From: Bretschneidera sinensis
Taxonomy: Eukaryota > Streptophyta > Magnoliopsida > Brassicales > Akaniaceae
Direction of reading: 5' to 3'
Assembly: GCA_023935145.1 (NCBI GenBank)
Contig: JALCZK010000213.1
Coordinates: 62,001-126,000 of the forward strand
DNA length: 64,000 nt
The notes beneath the pieces were generated by a model. The model worked only from the letters and a program-made list of their open reading frames with translations. It had not been told where the DNA came from and made no database searches. The number at the start of each line of letters is the position of its first letter. The first letter of the stretch is position 1. Positions 24,401 through 36,409 of the stretch are shown in pieces. Position numbers and translations under genes: made by a program.

Positions 24401-25726
24401 TGATTACGCTCAAACTAATATGCGGTTATTGTGTATAGTTGAGGTGTCGATTCCATAAGGAATAGTGTAAGCCTTAACATGAACGATAAAGATCAAGTGA
24501 GAGAATCTGAATTTTGATAATGAAATAATGGGAAACAGTTGTGTAAATATAATGAAGAATAAAATAAGGAAACAACAAGGTTCCGGGAATCCTCCCTAGT
24601 TTTGTTGCCTTATTGCACTCTCGATTCAATTGTTTTTATCTCGATTACTAGTTTCATATCCCAAACAAGCAATCGGCAAATATTCAACCAAAGTGTATGA
24701 AAACCCTAATGTAATTGCTACGAATCACTCATTGATTTCGATTCAAGCACACATGACCTATCCTATAGATTTATCAAGAAACAACAATATATCTCAATGA
24801 CAATATCACAGTAATGGACAAACCTAAAAGATAAATCTACCAGAATCAATCATATCCAAACAACTTGACATAAGAAGAGCTTGACTAGACTTATATGGAG
24901 GAGAAGGGTGCAATCACCAGATTAAAAAAATCTAAGATAAGAAGAACATAAATTGCAGCTGTCACATGAACCTAAATTCTTCTTGTTTAATCAAAGAGTA
25001 AATCATAAACAATATATTAACAATAACTCCAAATTACAACTGAATCAAGAATGGAAAATAAGAACAACTACACCTAAAGATTCATTCCTTTGCCTTGGTT
25101 GGAGATTAGTTGGCCATGGGGCTCATGCTTGAACATCGTAATAGAGAAGAATGTCGAGCTTTCTCTTTGTTTCTAGCCTTAATGGATGCCCCTTTATGAA
25201 ACCCTAAGTAATCTATTTATAATACAAAAGGTCCAAGGGTGTTTTCGAGTCTAAACTATTATTAAAACCCTAATTAGGAAACATTGGATTGTGTGCGTGC
25301 CGCGGCTCACACTAATCCAGGCCGTGGCTCAACCTTGAAGTCTGCTTTGTTGTGTTGCTGGAGGCCGCGGCCCAGATTGGTTCAAGCCGCGGCTCACACT
25401 GATAACCTTTGAGGTTCTTTTAGATACATTTTTGTAGGTCGCGGTCTAGCCTTTCCAGGCCACAGCGCACAATAGTTGGTGGAGGTTGGCTTCGTTTTAT
25501 CCTTCCGCAATCACGCCTTCACTCCGGTATGCATCGAAGCTTCGGGCTTAAAATGATGATAGCTTTTCCATCTCTTTTAACTCAAAATACCTAAAAATGC
25601 ACCGAAATAAGTCAATACTCCACGAATGACACTTTAGAATTGGTATAAATGTGTAATTCAACCCTAGATCAACCCTAAAATGCTAACAAATAAGTACTAT
25701 TAAGATGCATTTTACGACTCTCATCA
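24401..25726 (-). repeat. LTR (5' in element sense)
   Basis: About 1326 bp; followed on the minus strand by the primer-binding-like site. Many of the differences from the other LTR in the GC-rich block are C/T or G/A, as expected from deamination of methylated DNA. Confidence 0.9.
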
Positions 25727-25750
25727 TTTCCCTTGTTTTCTTTTCCCAAG

Positions 25751-26963
25751 TGATAAGGGTTCATAATATCTATATGTTTGTTATATTTCCTCATGTTTTA
25801 ATGGTTATAAAAGCTTAAATCTTGGATTTTGATTATGTTTTGTATTTTGTGGAGTAGATTGAGGAGTTATATCAAATTAAATTCAAAATCAAGAGATTTG
25901 GAGAGGAAAAATCGGAGCTAAAAAAGATATACATTCCAGAAGCGGTTTTTCCTTAAAACATGGGCATGTCCTATTTCCCAGAATGTTTACAGAAGCAGTC
26001 AGCAGATAAAGTGTGAGCACGCCTTACTAGATCCGAGGTTCCGAGGTTCTGACCTATGGTTACGAATTTGTTGGGAAAAAAAGGATATGTATGACAGCTG
26101 GAAAGATTTAGTTACCCATTCTTATCTTTAGGAAAGTATTTGCCAAGACTCCTTATTAAGGAAGGATTTTCTTTTAATTAGTTTCCTTATCTAGTTAGGG
26201 CAACTATTATTAGAGGGAGTAACTACTATAAATAGAAGAGGGATCTCTCAAAAGGGGGAGGCGGCAACCCTAGAGACATAGATTATTCACAAGAAAAATT
26301 CCTCTTCTCTTGTTTTTAGGCGTTCTTTTAATTATGAGTAGCTAAATACTTTTCTTCCAGCTGAAGGATAATTGAAGTTTTGGTTCTTCAAGAATTGTGA
26401 GATCTAAATAATTTTCATTGCTTTTTTATTTCTTCACTATTTATATATCTTCTGTATTTATTAAAAATTATTGTCTTGGTTGATTGATGCAAAGGGCCCG
26501 TTGTTCAATTATCAGGTCAATAAATTGCCATTTAGAACTTTAAATCCTTAATTGTTTAAATGTTCTAATATTAGTGGTAAAATAACAAAGTTGATTATAA
26601 AGAGATTTTCGATTTATGTTATGGAGATATATAACCTAGTATAAATGAATCGAGCTTGTGTATTTGTTGGCTAGAATTGGTGGTCTCTCTAATTATTAAT
26701 GCTGTCGATAGATTAAATCCTAAGAGCTTGTTTAGGGTTGTTTATTAACAAGGGAAGTAATCAAAGAGCTTGTTTTGGTTATCAAGAAAGTAAGGAGAGA
26801 TAGGTTGTTAGAGCTTGTTAACAACCATAACCAATTTAGTGAAGAATAGAAGATTTTATCCTTGTATCTGTGATCAATTCTCTGAACCAATTATGAAATT
26901 ATACCTTTGGCTGGATATTTTCTTGATATTGATTTCTCCTTAGTTTTTAGTTGATTATAACTG

Positions 26964-27038
<75 letters not shown>

Positions 27039-27178
27039 CAAACCCTCCTTTTCTTTGCTTTAATTTTCATTAAAATAAATCTACCCAATCCTTGTGGATA
27101 CGACCTTGCTCATCAATGTTACAATTTGTATTTTTCGAGAGCGAGAATTTTATTATTTGTTGGATTCGACACCCATCA
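25751..27178 (+). mobile_element. solo LTR with perfect target-site duplication
   Basis: The 1428-bp sequence begins TGATAAGG and ends CCCATCA and is flanked by CCAAG on both sides (25746-25750 and 27179-27183). It has a TATAAATA box at 26227-26234 on the plus strand, so it reads rightward. There is no internal retrotransposon region, so the element was removed by LTR-LTR recombination. It lies 20 bp from the neighbouring element's target-site duplication. Confidence 0.88.
26965..27036. repeat. (TA)n microsatellite
   Basis: About 36 uninterrupted TA units inside the solo LTR, hence younger than that insertion. Confidence 0.97.
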
Positions 27179-28177
27179 CCAAGTAACTAGTTTTTTTTGT
27201 ATCAACTTTTGGCTTCTGATTATAGATAGGATGTGAGAAGTTCTTAATGCCATTTTTCCTTTTTTTTTTGGGGTGATGGTGGGGGTGGGGGAGGGGGGGG
27301 AATTGGGGAAATCCAGCTATGACATTGTCAATGTCTCACTGGATAATTCTGGAGCTTGGGAAGATACTGGGAAAATTGAAAATATAACATGGTTAATTTA
27401 GTTGTGTACTCTTCAAGAACTCCAGATTGACGTATACTTGATCACATTTTTTTGGATTGAATTTGATCACATCTAGTATTGGAAATCTTGAATAGACCTT
27501 CACAGCATTATGATCATAATCATCGACTTCTTTCTTTCATTCTCCTCTGCATCATCATCGTTTTCATAATCATCTTAGTATTATTATGGAATGAGATGGA
27601 GATGTGTTGAACTTTGTGTACTCACAATTTTCTCTTTGGTATTGGCTGAACAGCTTAAACCATGCCCTTCCAGACTATCTATGAAAATTTTGGGTACAGA
27701 GCTGACAACAGGATCAATGTTTACAGTCGGGGTTGTTTGAATAATTTTCTTGAAATATGTTGCACAAAGGTAAAGCCCTCAAAGAATAACTTTTGGGCTT
27801 TTGTTCAAGAGGAGGAATCAAGGCCCCCTTTGTCCAGCACTCGGGAAGCAGAAGTAGAAGATTTGGGTAGAGATACTCATTCGAAGGTAGAGGATGATCT
27901 AGAGATTGGGGAAGACCTATTGAAGATCTCTCACTGTCGTAATATTGAAGAAATAGATGACCTATGTAGTAGAGGGAGCAATGGGCCTCCCCATAATACC
28001 TCGGAGGTTGACTCTGTTTTGGGTTCAGATCATTGAGCTCCCACCATTCGATCAGACACTCGGCACTCAAGTTGGGGAAGGAGAAGTGGGAGTTGGGAAA
28101 TCGCACCATATGTCCTCACCAACTCCACAGTCACTGAGAGCAGAAGCTACATAACTCCTAAGGATGCACGCCAATGA

Positions 28178-28851
28178 TGTGGTAGTTTTTGTAGTTGATA
28201 ATATTCCATTATAGCGTGATGTGCAATTTCTTGATGTTTCCTTTAATTTTTCTTCCTTCGGCTGTCAAAATGAAAATTGCCATTGATTTGAAATTTGCAA
28301 TCACCAAATGGGAGTCAAATTTACTTCCCTTTTAGTCACAAAGTCTTGGTTGTATTGTTATTACAAAATTATCCACCAATTTGTAATGAAAGGGATATTT
28401 TTGTCCAAATAAATATGGACACAATACTAATTTGTGCATACAGTGTGACAAGTTATATATACATATATCAACATCTTGAATTAAAATAAAACTCTTAGAT
28501 AGTTTTGCTAAATTTTCTAAAAGAATAGAAGTTAGGCCAAACACTACGCAGTTTACATGTGTTTGTGCCTATCAATATGAGCACCATGTTATGTTAACCT
28601 TAGGGAATTACACAAGTTTTTGTGATTCATTTATCTTTATAACCTTGATATCAACATCATCTTCCTAGTATTCCCTTGTGTTCTGTGTTCTACAACACTC
28701 CAAAATAGTACTACATTAAAAAACAAAATGTGAAATATATTTTTTTTAAGATAAACATAAAATTTATTTGTAAGGTTGGCAAAGACAAAGGAAGCAGTAC
28801 AACCACACTCTAGTAGCAAACACTCCCATGAAGGACAGCTACACTACTTAC
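28178..28851. other. intergenic stretch downstream of the DHHC relic
   Basis: AT-rich sequence with no supportable gene; it includes the likely 3' untranslated region of the DHHC gene at its left end. Confidence 0.5.
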
Positions 28852-29213
28852 TGCAGAAACAAAAAAAAGGAAGAGACGCACAACTAAACCTGCTACAGAA
28901 CAAGTTGTGCAACAGTATCCAGACCCAACCACAAACTAGAACATATTACACCACCTTTGTAGCACCAACCCTCACTTCTAAAAAACCTCACCAAAGTGCT
29001 ATTTAAATTTTGTTGTCCCCTCCCCCTCTTAACTTGGAGGAAATATTATCAGATCATTTTTATTACAACCAGAATAGTTCTTTTTGCAATTTACAAGGTT
29101 TGGAAATGTTTTTTGATCAATCCAAATATGGATTTCCCACGATTGAAGTGTTCAAGTTGCATTTTGATTACATACCACCTCCGGTTTGGACCCCAAACCT
29201 TGCTAGATGGTTA
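28852..29213 (-). pseudogene. broken copy of the T2 RNase last exon and 3' flank
   Basis: The segment matches 5508-5872 around the stop and 3' flank of the intact RNase, in the same orientation. The exon part (about 29213-29029) carries two in-frame stops (CAG to TAG near 29207 and GAA to TGA near 29153) and a Cys to Trp change, and ends at the conserved TAA (29031-29029). Upstream coding sequence is cut off at 29213, where retroelement B begins. CAS I and CAS II are absent. Confidence 0.88.
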
Positions 29214-29215
29214 TC

Positions 29216-32214
29216 TGTTGAGCGATTATCTACCTAAATAAATAACCAAATAATCGTGTAGTTTTACTTGCAAGTGCACAAGGTCAATAATAGCATAGTG
29301 CAAGTGTGAGATCATCTCCACAGGGATTGGTGAATTTCAATTTAGAATTAGTTTCTCAATATGAAAAGATAGGTATAAATGTTGAGTGTGAATTAATAAT
29401 AATAAGAACATAGGGCTTTGATATCCACCACTCATCATACTTTCCTAATAAGTAAAGTGCCAATGCTATAGCCCTATCATGAATACCTAATGATTGTCAA
29501 TCTAAGGGCTTGGTCCACTCCTTAAGCTATTGATCTCCCTAAGTAATGAGTTAGGCATGGTGTATACTCTAACTCTTTTCTCTCTTAAGTGATTCAACAT
29601 GATGTATACTGAGTTATTCCTTAAGAGAGCATAAGGTCTGTGGAAATCGACAACCACATGAGACCTAGGGCTTGGTCCACTCCTGGTTTCCCATGTTGAT
29701 TAATCCAAGAATCCGGTGTGGATATCTTTTGTTACTATTGTCAGACCCAGGACTCAGTCATCCATATTGATCTAACTAACGTATCCATACCACATGTATA
29801 CGTTGATCGGACACACACATATGATGAATTTAAATAAACACAGGCATTAATCAATTAAAGCATCATAACATGGCTATTTGCAATGGCAATCAATGATTAT
29901 ATATATAGGAAAGCATAATTAGGGCTTCAATCAAGCCCTATTAGGAAGTTAGTTACATATGCTGAGTAAACTAAACATCATAACCATAACTAACTAGAAC
30001 AGAAAAATAAAACCCGAAGAATGCTGAGGAGACGAGTCGTCAATTCCTCTCCAAAGCTTACAACTTCAAGCTCAAGTCAAAAGTATGTTTTCTGCATTTT
30101 ACAAGACTATATATAAGGCTCTAAGGGTGCTCCGAAACCCTAATTTCCAATTTAAGGTCCTTAGACTTCTTTCTAATTCTGACTCTGCTGCCTCTAGTGC
30201 GTGTGCGCTCGATCGCATAGGTCTGCACTTGAGCGTATGTGTGCACTTGAACCTTCTAAGTGTGTGCTCGTGTGTCTGTGCGCTCGATCACAAGGGCGGT
30301 GCGCTCGAGCGCACCTTGCTGGTTTTGCAGATCTTCACTTTTATTCCTTAGAGCTCCAAAATGTCATCTTTTCGTCATAGCCCTATGAAAAACACAGAAA
30401 ACACAAAAGTGAAGTAGAATCTACTAAAATGTATAAACAAAGAGCCAAACAAGTGTAAATTAAGGGGCTTAAATATGACTATTTAAGCACTTATCACACC
30501 CTCAAACTAACATATTACTAGTCCCTTAGCAATACAAAATGAAAGACTATATCAAAACAAAATTTAAAGATAAATTCATTCTTCATGATATCTGAAAATT
30601 TGGGATGCACATAAAACCATGATGACTGTTCATGATTAAGCTTATAATAAAAACACATTTTTGCAATGAATAAGGATTTTAAAAGTTCATGTTACTTACA
30701 CAAGGTTGGTTTAAGGCATCACAAGTTTGCTTTGGTGTGTGGTGAATTAGTATATAGAAGATGGAGCTTCCAAATGATTTTAATGTATAGTATTTCGATG
30801 CCCAAACCTTCATCGAATTCCTTGTCAGATAGAACAAAAACAGCATAGTTTTTACTTCTTTTCTTTTTCTTTCATCATGAGATTTTTGCCATGTTGAGTG
30901 CCATTAAGCTTTCTAATTGACCCTTGTAGCGAGTGTTTAGCCAATGACTCCCAAACCAGATGGTTTTAGGGCATTAGATGTAAAGACACCTCTAAGGACT
31001 TACTAACTTGAGTAAAAAAGGCTACGGAACTAACAGATCTTAATGCTTCCAAGTGAAATTCCCACCTTTTGACGTGAACACTCACTGCTTACTGAGGCAA
31101 GAGGTCCAGTTACTCAGTGAAAATTTTTATGATCATTAAATGCTTAATTCCCACATTTTGACGTGAACACTCACTGCTTACTAAGGCAAGAGGTCTAGTT
31201 ACTCAGAGAAAATTTTATTTAATGATTGTTAGGAGTATTTTATTTTTTTCTTTTTGCATGGTGGAAATTTTTTTCTTTTTTTTTCTATGCCAAAGTGTTC
31301 ATCTAAAAAGTTGTCCGATTACAGTTAGGTCATGGAAACATATACATAAGAATTATATGTCATACCTAACACAATTGTGTGCTAATGTGCTCGTGTCAGA
31401 TCTAGATCAAACTCGTGAATTTCTTAAGTGCCTTGAGGTAGGTAACTAAACTTTTAAAATTCCTATTACTAGACTATGTGTTCTAGATTTTAAGCTTACT
31501 AATGAAGTTTTATCATATTTTAAATCAACCAAATTTTTTAACACAAAATGAACATGCATTTATCTTTTCTTAAAAAAAAAAAAAAACTGGGACATAATGT
31601 GTGCATGTGTCAGTGTCCCCCACTACCCCCAAACTTAATATACACATTGTCCTCAATGTGTGTGTGACATGGAAAGATCTGACCTGGAAGATGGAGAACT
31701 AGACTGCTTGCATTGATCGTAGCACTCCCCAAACTTGAACTGGATGCACGCACTAAGTTCCTGACAAAGAAAAACAAACATTGTGCCAGAAAACAAGAAA
31801 TATATATAACAAACAGATAAATAAACATAAATACTAATAAGGAAAGAAAATACAATAATAAAGAAGGATATGCTGTGGGGTGCCTCCTATGAGCGCTAAG
31901 TTTTACGTCTTTAGCTAGATGGGGTATCCTCTCACTGCTGGTCATTGGGAATTTCAACTACTTATTTATGCATTATGGTGTAGCTTCTGGTGTAAATGCG
32001 CTCGATCACAGGTGTATGTGCGCTCGATCGCAATGCTTCAGGCAATGAAGTTATGTGCGACAGAGACTGGAAATTCAAGTGGTTCAAGTGTCCTTGGATC
32101 AGCTATATATTGAACGGTTTGAAGTGCCAAGTCCTCGTCTTGAGGAGGTATGTTGAGATCGAGGTATGATTTGACTCGGTGTCCATTGACTGTGAATGTC
32201 TGATTGCTATTTGA
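29216..32214 (-). mobile_element. Athila-like retrotransposon remnant B (3' LTR plus 3' internal region)
   Basis: A 1281-bp LTR (29216-30496) starts TGTTGAGC and ends TTATCA, with a TTTGAGGGTG polypurine tract next to 30497 on the minus strand. The internal part (30497-32214) matches the corresponding region of element A (33137-34440), for example the line CCCAAACCAGATGGTTTTA at about 30950 and 33603. No gag, pol or second LTR remains. The right edge is an abrupt join to element A's LTR at about 32214. Confidence 0.75.
31070..31215. repeat. short tandem duplication in element B
   Basis: The block CCACxTTTTGACGTGAACACTCACTGCTTACT..GGCAAGAGGTC..GTTACTCAG occurs twice, at about 31062-31120 and 31149-31207, with one further copy in element A at 33713-33772. 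Confidence 0.8.
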
Positions 32215-33136
32215 ACTCAAACAATTGAAATAGAACATTTAATACTAAAAATATCAGAATTGTACGAACATATCTGAAAATATAATGCTAAACAATGGAA
32301 AGGCTTCATCTTCAACCTTAGCTGAAGATTTTAGCCACTCATGATTATGAAACTAAATTTCACAATTAAAGTGCTAAGTATTAAAACTCAAAAAGAAATA
32401 AATTAAAATTGACTATACATTGAGAGAAATTCCACTTACAGTTGTTGAGCACTCCACCTCTTTGTAGGAAACCCTTGGAGATCCAGCAGAATGCTAGTAA
32501 ATGTCCTCCAAATTGCACCAAAATGGCACTTGGATTGCTTACTAAAGATGAAGTGAAGAGGGGCTTATATAGGGAAACATCATAAGTGCAATGTGTTTCC
32601 AATCCGATGTGGGACACTGCAGATTCCAGCTTTTGCTCTTTAACCTTTGTCTACTAAAACTGCCATAACGTTATCTAGAAAAATCATTTTATTGATCCGT
32701 AAAATTCCTCAGAAAATAGACATCCGGATCTTTCCAAAAATATATGGCACATCTCTTGGTTCTTCCTGAATCAATATAGTTAAATCCTCAAAAATGGCTG
32801 ATCTGTCACGCTGAAATCATGCACAGCCTGACCTTTGTCTAGTAAAACTGCCATAACGTTCTCTAGAAAAATTATTTTATTGATCCATAAAATTCTCCAG
32901 AAAACAAACATTCGGATCTTTCCAAGCATATGTGGCGCATCTCCTGGTTCTTCCTGAATCAATACAGTTTAATCCTAAAAAATGTCTGATCTATATGAGC
33001 AATTCTGGCAATTTAGTGAAACTCCTTTCCAAGCTTGTAAACCTGTAAAACAACGAAAAACAACTCAAAGTAACAAATTCCTAAGCTAACAAATGTAAAT
33101 TAAGGGGCCAAAACATGCTATATTTTGCACTCATCA
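32215..33136 (-). repeat. truncated 3' LTR of element A
   Basis: It corresponds to 36888-37995; the terminal 480 bp or so are missing. It carries two copies of a roughly 180-bp tandem repeat (units begin near 32640 and 32825). Confidence 0.85.
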
Positions 33137-34443
33137 AATACCCCCAAACTTACATATTGCTAGTCCCATAGCAATACGAAACTAAAAACTATATGAAAAA
33201 CAAAGAACATTAAGATAAGTTCATCATTCATGGTATCCAAAAATTTAAGGAGCACACATCACCATGATATTCATTCATGAGCAAGCTTAAAAAGATAAAC
33301 CCATCTTCGCAATGAATAGAAATGTTAAAATTTAATTACTTACAAAAGGCAGGTTAAGGCATCACAAGTCTGACACTATGTAAAGTGAATTAACATATAA
33401 AAATGAAGCTTCCAAATAACTCCAATATGTAAGGTCTCATGTTTTAGGATTCACCGAATTTCTCATCAGACTGAACGAAAATGGCATAGTTTTTATTTTC
33501 TTCTCCTTTTTAAAATTTTTTTTTATTATAAGGCTCTTCTATATTTAGTTCCCTTAAGCTTTCTGATTCACCCATATAGTAAGTGTTGAGTCAATGATTC
33601 CCAAACCAGATGGTTTTACGGCATTAGGTGTAAAGACACCCCTAAGGACTTACTAACTCGAGTCAAAAAGGCTATGAAATTAAACTGGCCTTAATACTAC
33701 CCAGCAAAATTCTCACCTTTTGACGTGAACACTCACTGCTTACTGAGGCAAGAGGTCCAGTTACTCAGTGAAAAGTTTATTTATGATCATCAATTTTTTT
33801 TTATTTTTTATTATTTTTGTACTTTTTTATACCAAAGTGTTTATCCAACAAGTCATCCAGTTTCAGTTAAAACAAGAAAATGTACACATTAAAATCACAT
33901 GTCATACCTCACACAATTTGTGCTAATGTGCTCGTGTTAGATTAGATCAAACATGTGAATTCTCAAATGCCTAAAGTAAGTAACTAAATTTTAAAACTTT
34001 ATCACCAGATCATACGTCCAAAATTTTAAGCTTACAAATGACATCGCATCACAGAAATTATTTAGATCAACCCAAAATTTCAAAATAACATGATATGCAT
34101 TTATCTTTTCTTTAAAACGAAAAAAGAAAAACAAATTAGGACAAAATGTGTGTAATCTGTCTCCCATACCCCCAAACTTAAATTACACATTGTCCCCAAT
34201 GTGTGAATATTATGGAAATAGCTGACCTGAGATATGGAGAACTATCTGGACTGGTATAGCTCATAGCATACTCCCAAACTTGATCTGAGGTACGCTTTGT
34301 CCCTGAAAAATAAAGACTAGAAAACAAAAAATACTATAGAAAAACAGTAACAAGAAATATTAAAATAATAAACAAACAGAAAAGATATACTGTGGGGTGC
34401 CTCCCATGAGCGCTAAGTTTAACGTCTTCAGCCAGACCCAACA

Positions 34444-35465
34444 TTAGTAATCGTGCCCATCTAAGCACTCCACCATCTGATCAATAAATGGGAGTGGAAA
34501 ATGATCATTTCTTGTGGTAGCATTCAACTTATGGTAGTCTATACTCACTCTCCATCCTGACTGCACACGAGTTGGAACCAACTCATCGTCTTTATTCATC
34601 ACTACCGTCAATCCAGCCCACTTTGGCGCGACATGAATCGGGCTCACCCACTCGCTATCAAAGATTGGATAAATGATCCCTACATCCAATAGCTTAATCA
34701 CTTCAGTCCTCGCAACCTCTTGCATAGCTGGGTTGAGCCTTCTTTGTGGCTCCCTCGATGGCTTGGCATTCTCCTCTAAATGTATCTTGTGCATCACCAT
34801 CGATGGGCTGATTCCCCTGATATCCTCAATACTCCAGCTGATAACTTCCTTGTCCTCTCTTAAAATGTCCACTAATTTCTCCTCTTGAGCCTCAACCAAA
34901 TCTGAAGCTATAATCACAGGCAAAGAATCTGCTGGACCTAAGAACTTATACTTAAGATTTTCTGGTAAAGGCTTAAGTTTCTTCTTGGCAGTTCAAGTGC
35001 TGTGGTCTCCTCCGTCTCACTACTCTTTTGAGGAGCAGACTTCAAAGTAGCATTTGCTTGCTCAAGCAACTTATCCAAATCCAAATCCTCTCCAAACTAA
35101 GCAAAGCATGCCTCTAGGGGGTCTTCAATGCTTGATTCACCCACAGTCTCCTCTGTCTTATTGCTCCCTTGAGGAGCAAACTCCAAGATAGCATTTGCTT
35201 GCTCAAGTAGCTTATCCAAATCTAAATCCTCTCCAAACTGAGCAAAGAATTCCTCCACAATGTCCTCAGACTGCCCTCCTTTCTTGGGCGCTTGTAATCT
35301 CTCAAGATAAGGTGCTTTAGGTACAAACGACCCAGGAAGATCCTTAATAGTAGGTGTGGCTGTAGATGGCTCAGCATCTCTCTTCTCCTTGTTACCACTT
35401 TTTGGCCCTTGTTGCATAGCAGGGTTCTCTTCCACTAGATTGTCCACTTGTCTCCCTGACCTCAA
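34444..35465 (-). pseudogene. pol fragment of element A (spacer and start of reverse transcriptase)
   Basis: Frame 34923-34444 contains LLDVGIIYPIFDSEWVSPIHV, then GWRVSIDYHKLNATTRNDHFPLPFIDQMVE, the N-terminal reverse transcriptase motifs, and stops at LDGHDY before the catalytic Y/FxDD box. Frame 35465-35097 is the preceding linker with a near-repeat of its own sequence at 35040-35100. The protease is not seen. Confidence 0.8.
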
Positions 35466-35609
35466 TGTGGCAATTTATTGCACTTGTTCCGATCCGTGCG
35501 TAGGATTAGATGAATTTCCCACCGTAAACTGTTCCTTCGGGTTGGGCACAGATTAACTAGGGAACTTTCCCTTCTCTCCTTCACCCACGTGACTTGCGAT
35601 TTAATCCTT

Positions 35610-36164
35610 TTAAAGCTCTAGCTTGGCAATCGCTTGGGTGTTTACTATTTGCGCACTTCTTACTTCGCTGATGGAGTGGCCGGTCATCTTCATGAAATCC
35701 TTGAAGGTGTCCTCCAATGAATGTGAAACCGACACTGGCGCTTGAGTGGGAGCTTGGTAAGCGGGTGATGGTGCTGGATGGGCTGAGAGACCATAATTTG
35801 GAACTGGTAGAGGAAATCTGGGAGGGTATTGATTATGAGCATGATGAGGGGCTCCTCCTTGATTTATCAGTTGGTTCTGCTTCCATGAAAAATTAGGGTG
35901 GTTCCACCACCCTGGATTGTACGTCTCAGAGTAAGATCCATTTGATTGCCACTCATAGTCATTGAAAGCGTTCATTTGTTCCATGGGATACTCGGCAAAA
36001 GCCAGCGTAGATGGACAATTCTGTGCTAAATGCATAGGACTAGCACAGATGGAACAACTATCATCATTGATGTATTGGTTGTATTGATGGACTGGCCAGT
36101 CATCTTCATTAGATCCTTGAGGGTGTCCTCTAGAGACTGTGAAACCAGTGCTGGATTCATCCAC
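35610..36164 (-). pseudogene. gag fragment of element A
   Basis: A 184-codon frame with zinc knuckle CSICASPMHLAQNC and the Athila-type stretch YNPGWWNHPNFSWKQ, then a proline-rich tail and a segment like EDTFKDFMKMTGHSI. The N-terminal capsid part is missing upstream, replaced by A/T-rich sequence to 36400. Confidence 0.8.
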
Positions 36165-36409
36165 ATTTAAAAAAAAATAATTATATTTTATATATTTTAA
36201 TATTTTTTATATATATTTATATTTTTTAATTTTAATTTTATTTTTATTTTTTTTGGGCAATTGCCAATAGAAACAAATAAACTAAAACAAAATTGCAAAA
36301 GAAAAATAAAACAAAAATGCTAACTAAACTAGTAGAAAAATAAAATCAATTCAGACAAAAATTTAATTTTCACAAACAAAACAAATCCCTGGCAACGGTG
36401 CCAAAAACT

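Larger units (their letters stand above)
18547..25726 (-). mobile_element. complete but non-autonomous Athila-like LTR retrotransposon in the DHHC intron
   Basis: Two LTRs, 18547-19876 and 24401-25726, both begin TGATTA and end CATCA. Target-site duplication is TTTCT (18542-18546) against TTTCC (25727-25731), one mismatch. The element reads on the minus strand: primer-binding-like TGGCGCAGTTGCCAGGGA just inside 24400, gag at 24248-22530, protease at 22424-22104, a short remnant near the RT start (about 21800-21760), then a long non-coding stretch and a polypurine tract TTGGGGGTTA beside 19877. Reverse transcriptase, RNase H and integrase are gone, so it would have needed another element's enzymes. 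Confidence 0.9.
16507..28177 (+). pseudogene. DHHC-type protein S-acyltransferase (palmitoyltransferase) relic
   Basis: Exons, all in phase with AG/GT borders: 16507-16654 (membrane segment ending VFTIY), 17262-17567 ([19 protein letters not shown] to [14 protein letters not shown]), 17686-17916 (two membrane segments, RNYHYFFMF to GTNQ) and 27674-28177 (TIYENFGYRAD onward). The family adds palmitate to membrane-protein cysteines, usually at Golgi, plasma membrane or tonoplast, with the DHHC cysteine as acyl intermediate. The DHHC motif is kept, but the upstream cysteine-rich part reads [13 protein letters not shown]: a Cys is Arg and a His is Tyr compared with the plant consensus PPRCSHCSICNNC, likely loss of zinc ligands. 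A CGA to TGA stop at 28034-28036 removes the last 46 residues, and the N-terminal exon is missing. The last intron is 9.8 kb because of two LTR insertions. Confidence 0.85.

Noticed and set aside
30085..30351. 88-codon plus-strand frame in the element B LTR
   Set aside because: Lies wholly within an LTR, with GTGCGCTCGA-type repeats explaining its composition.
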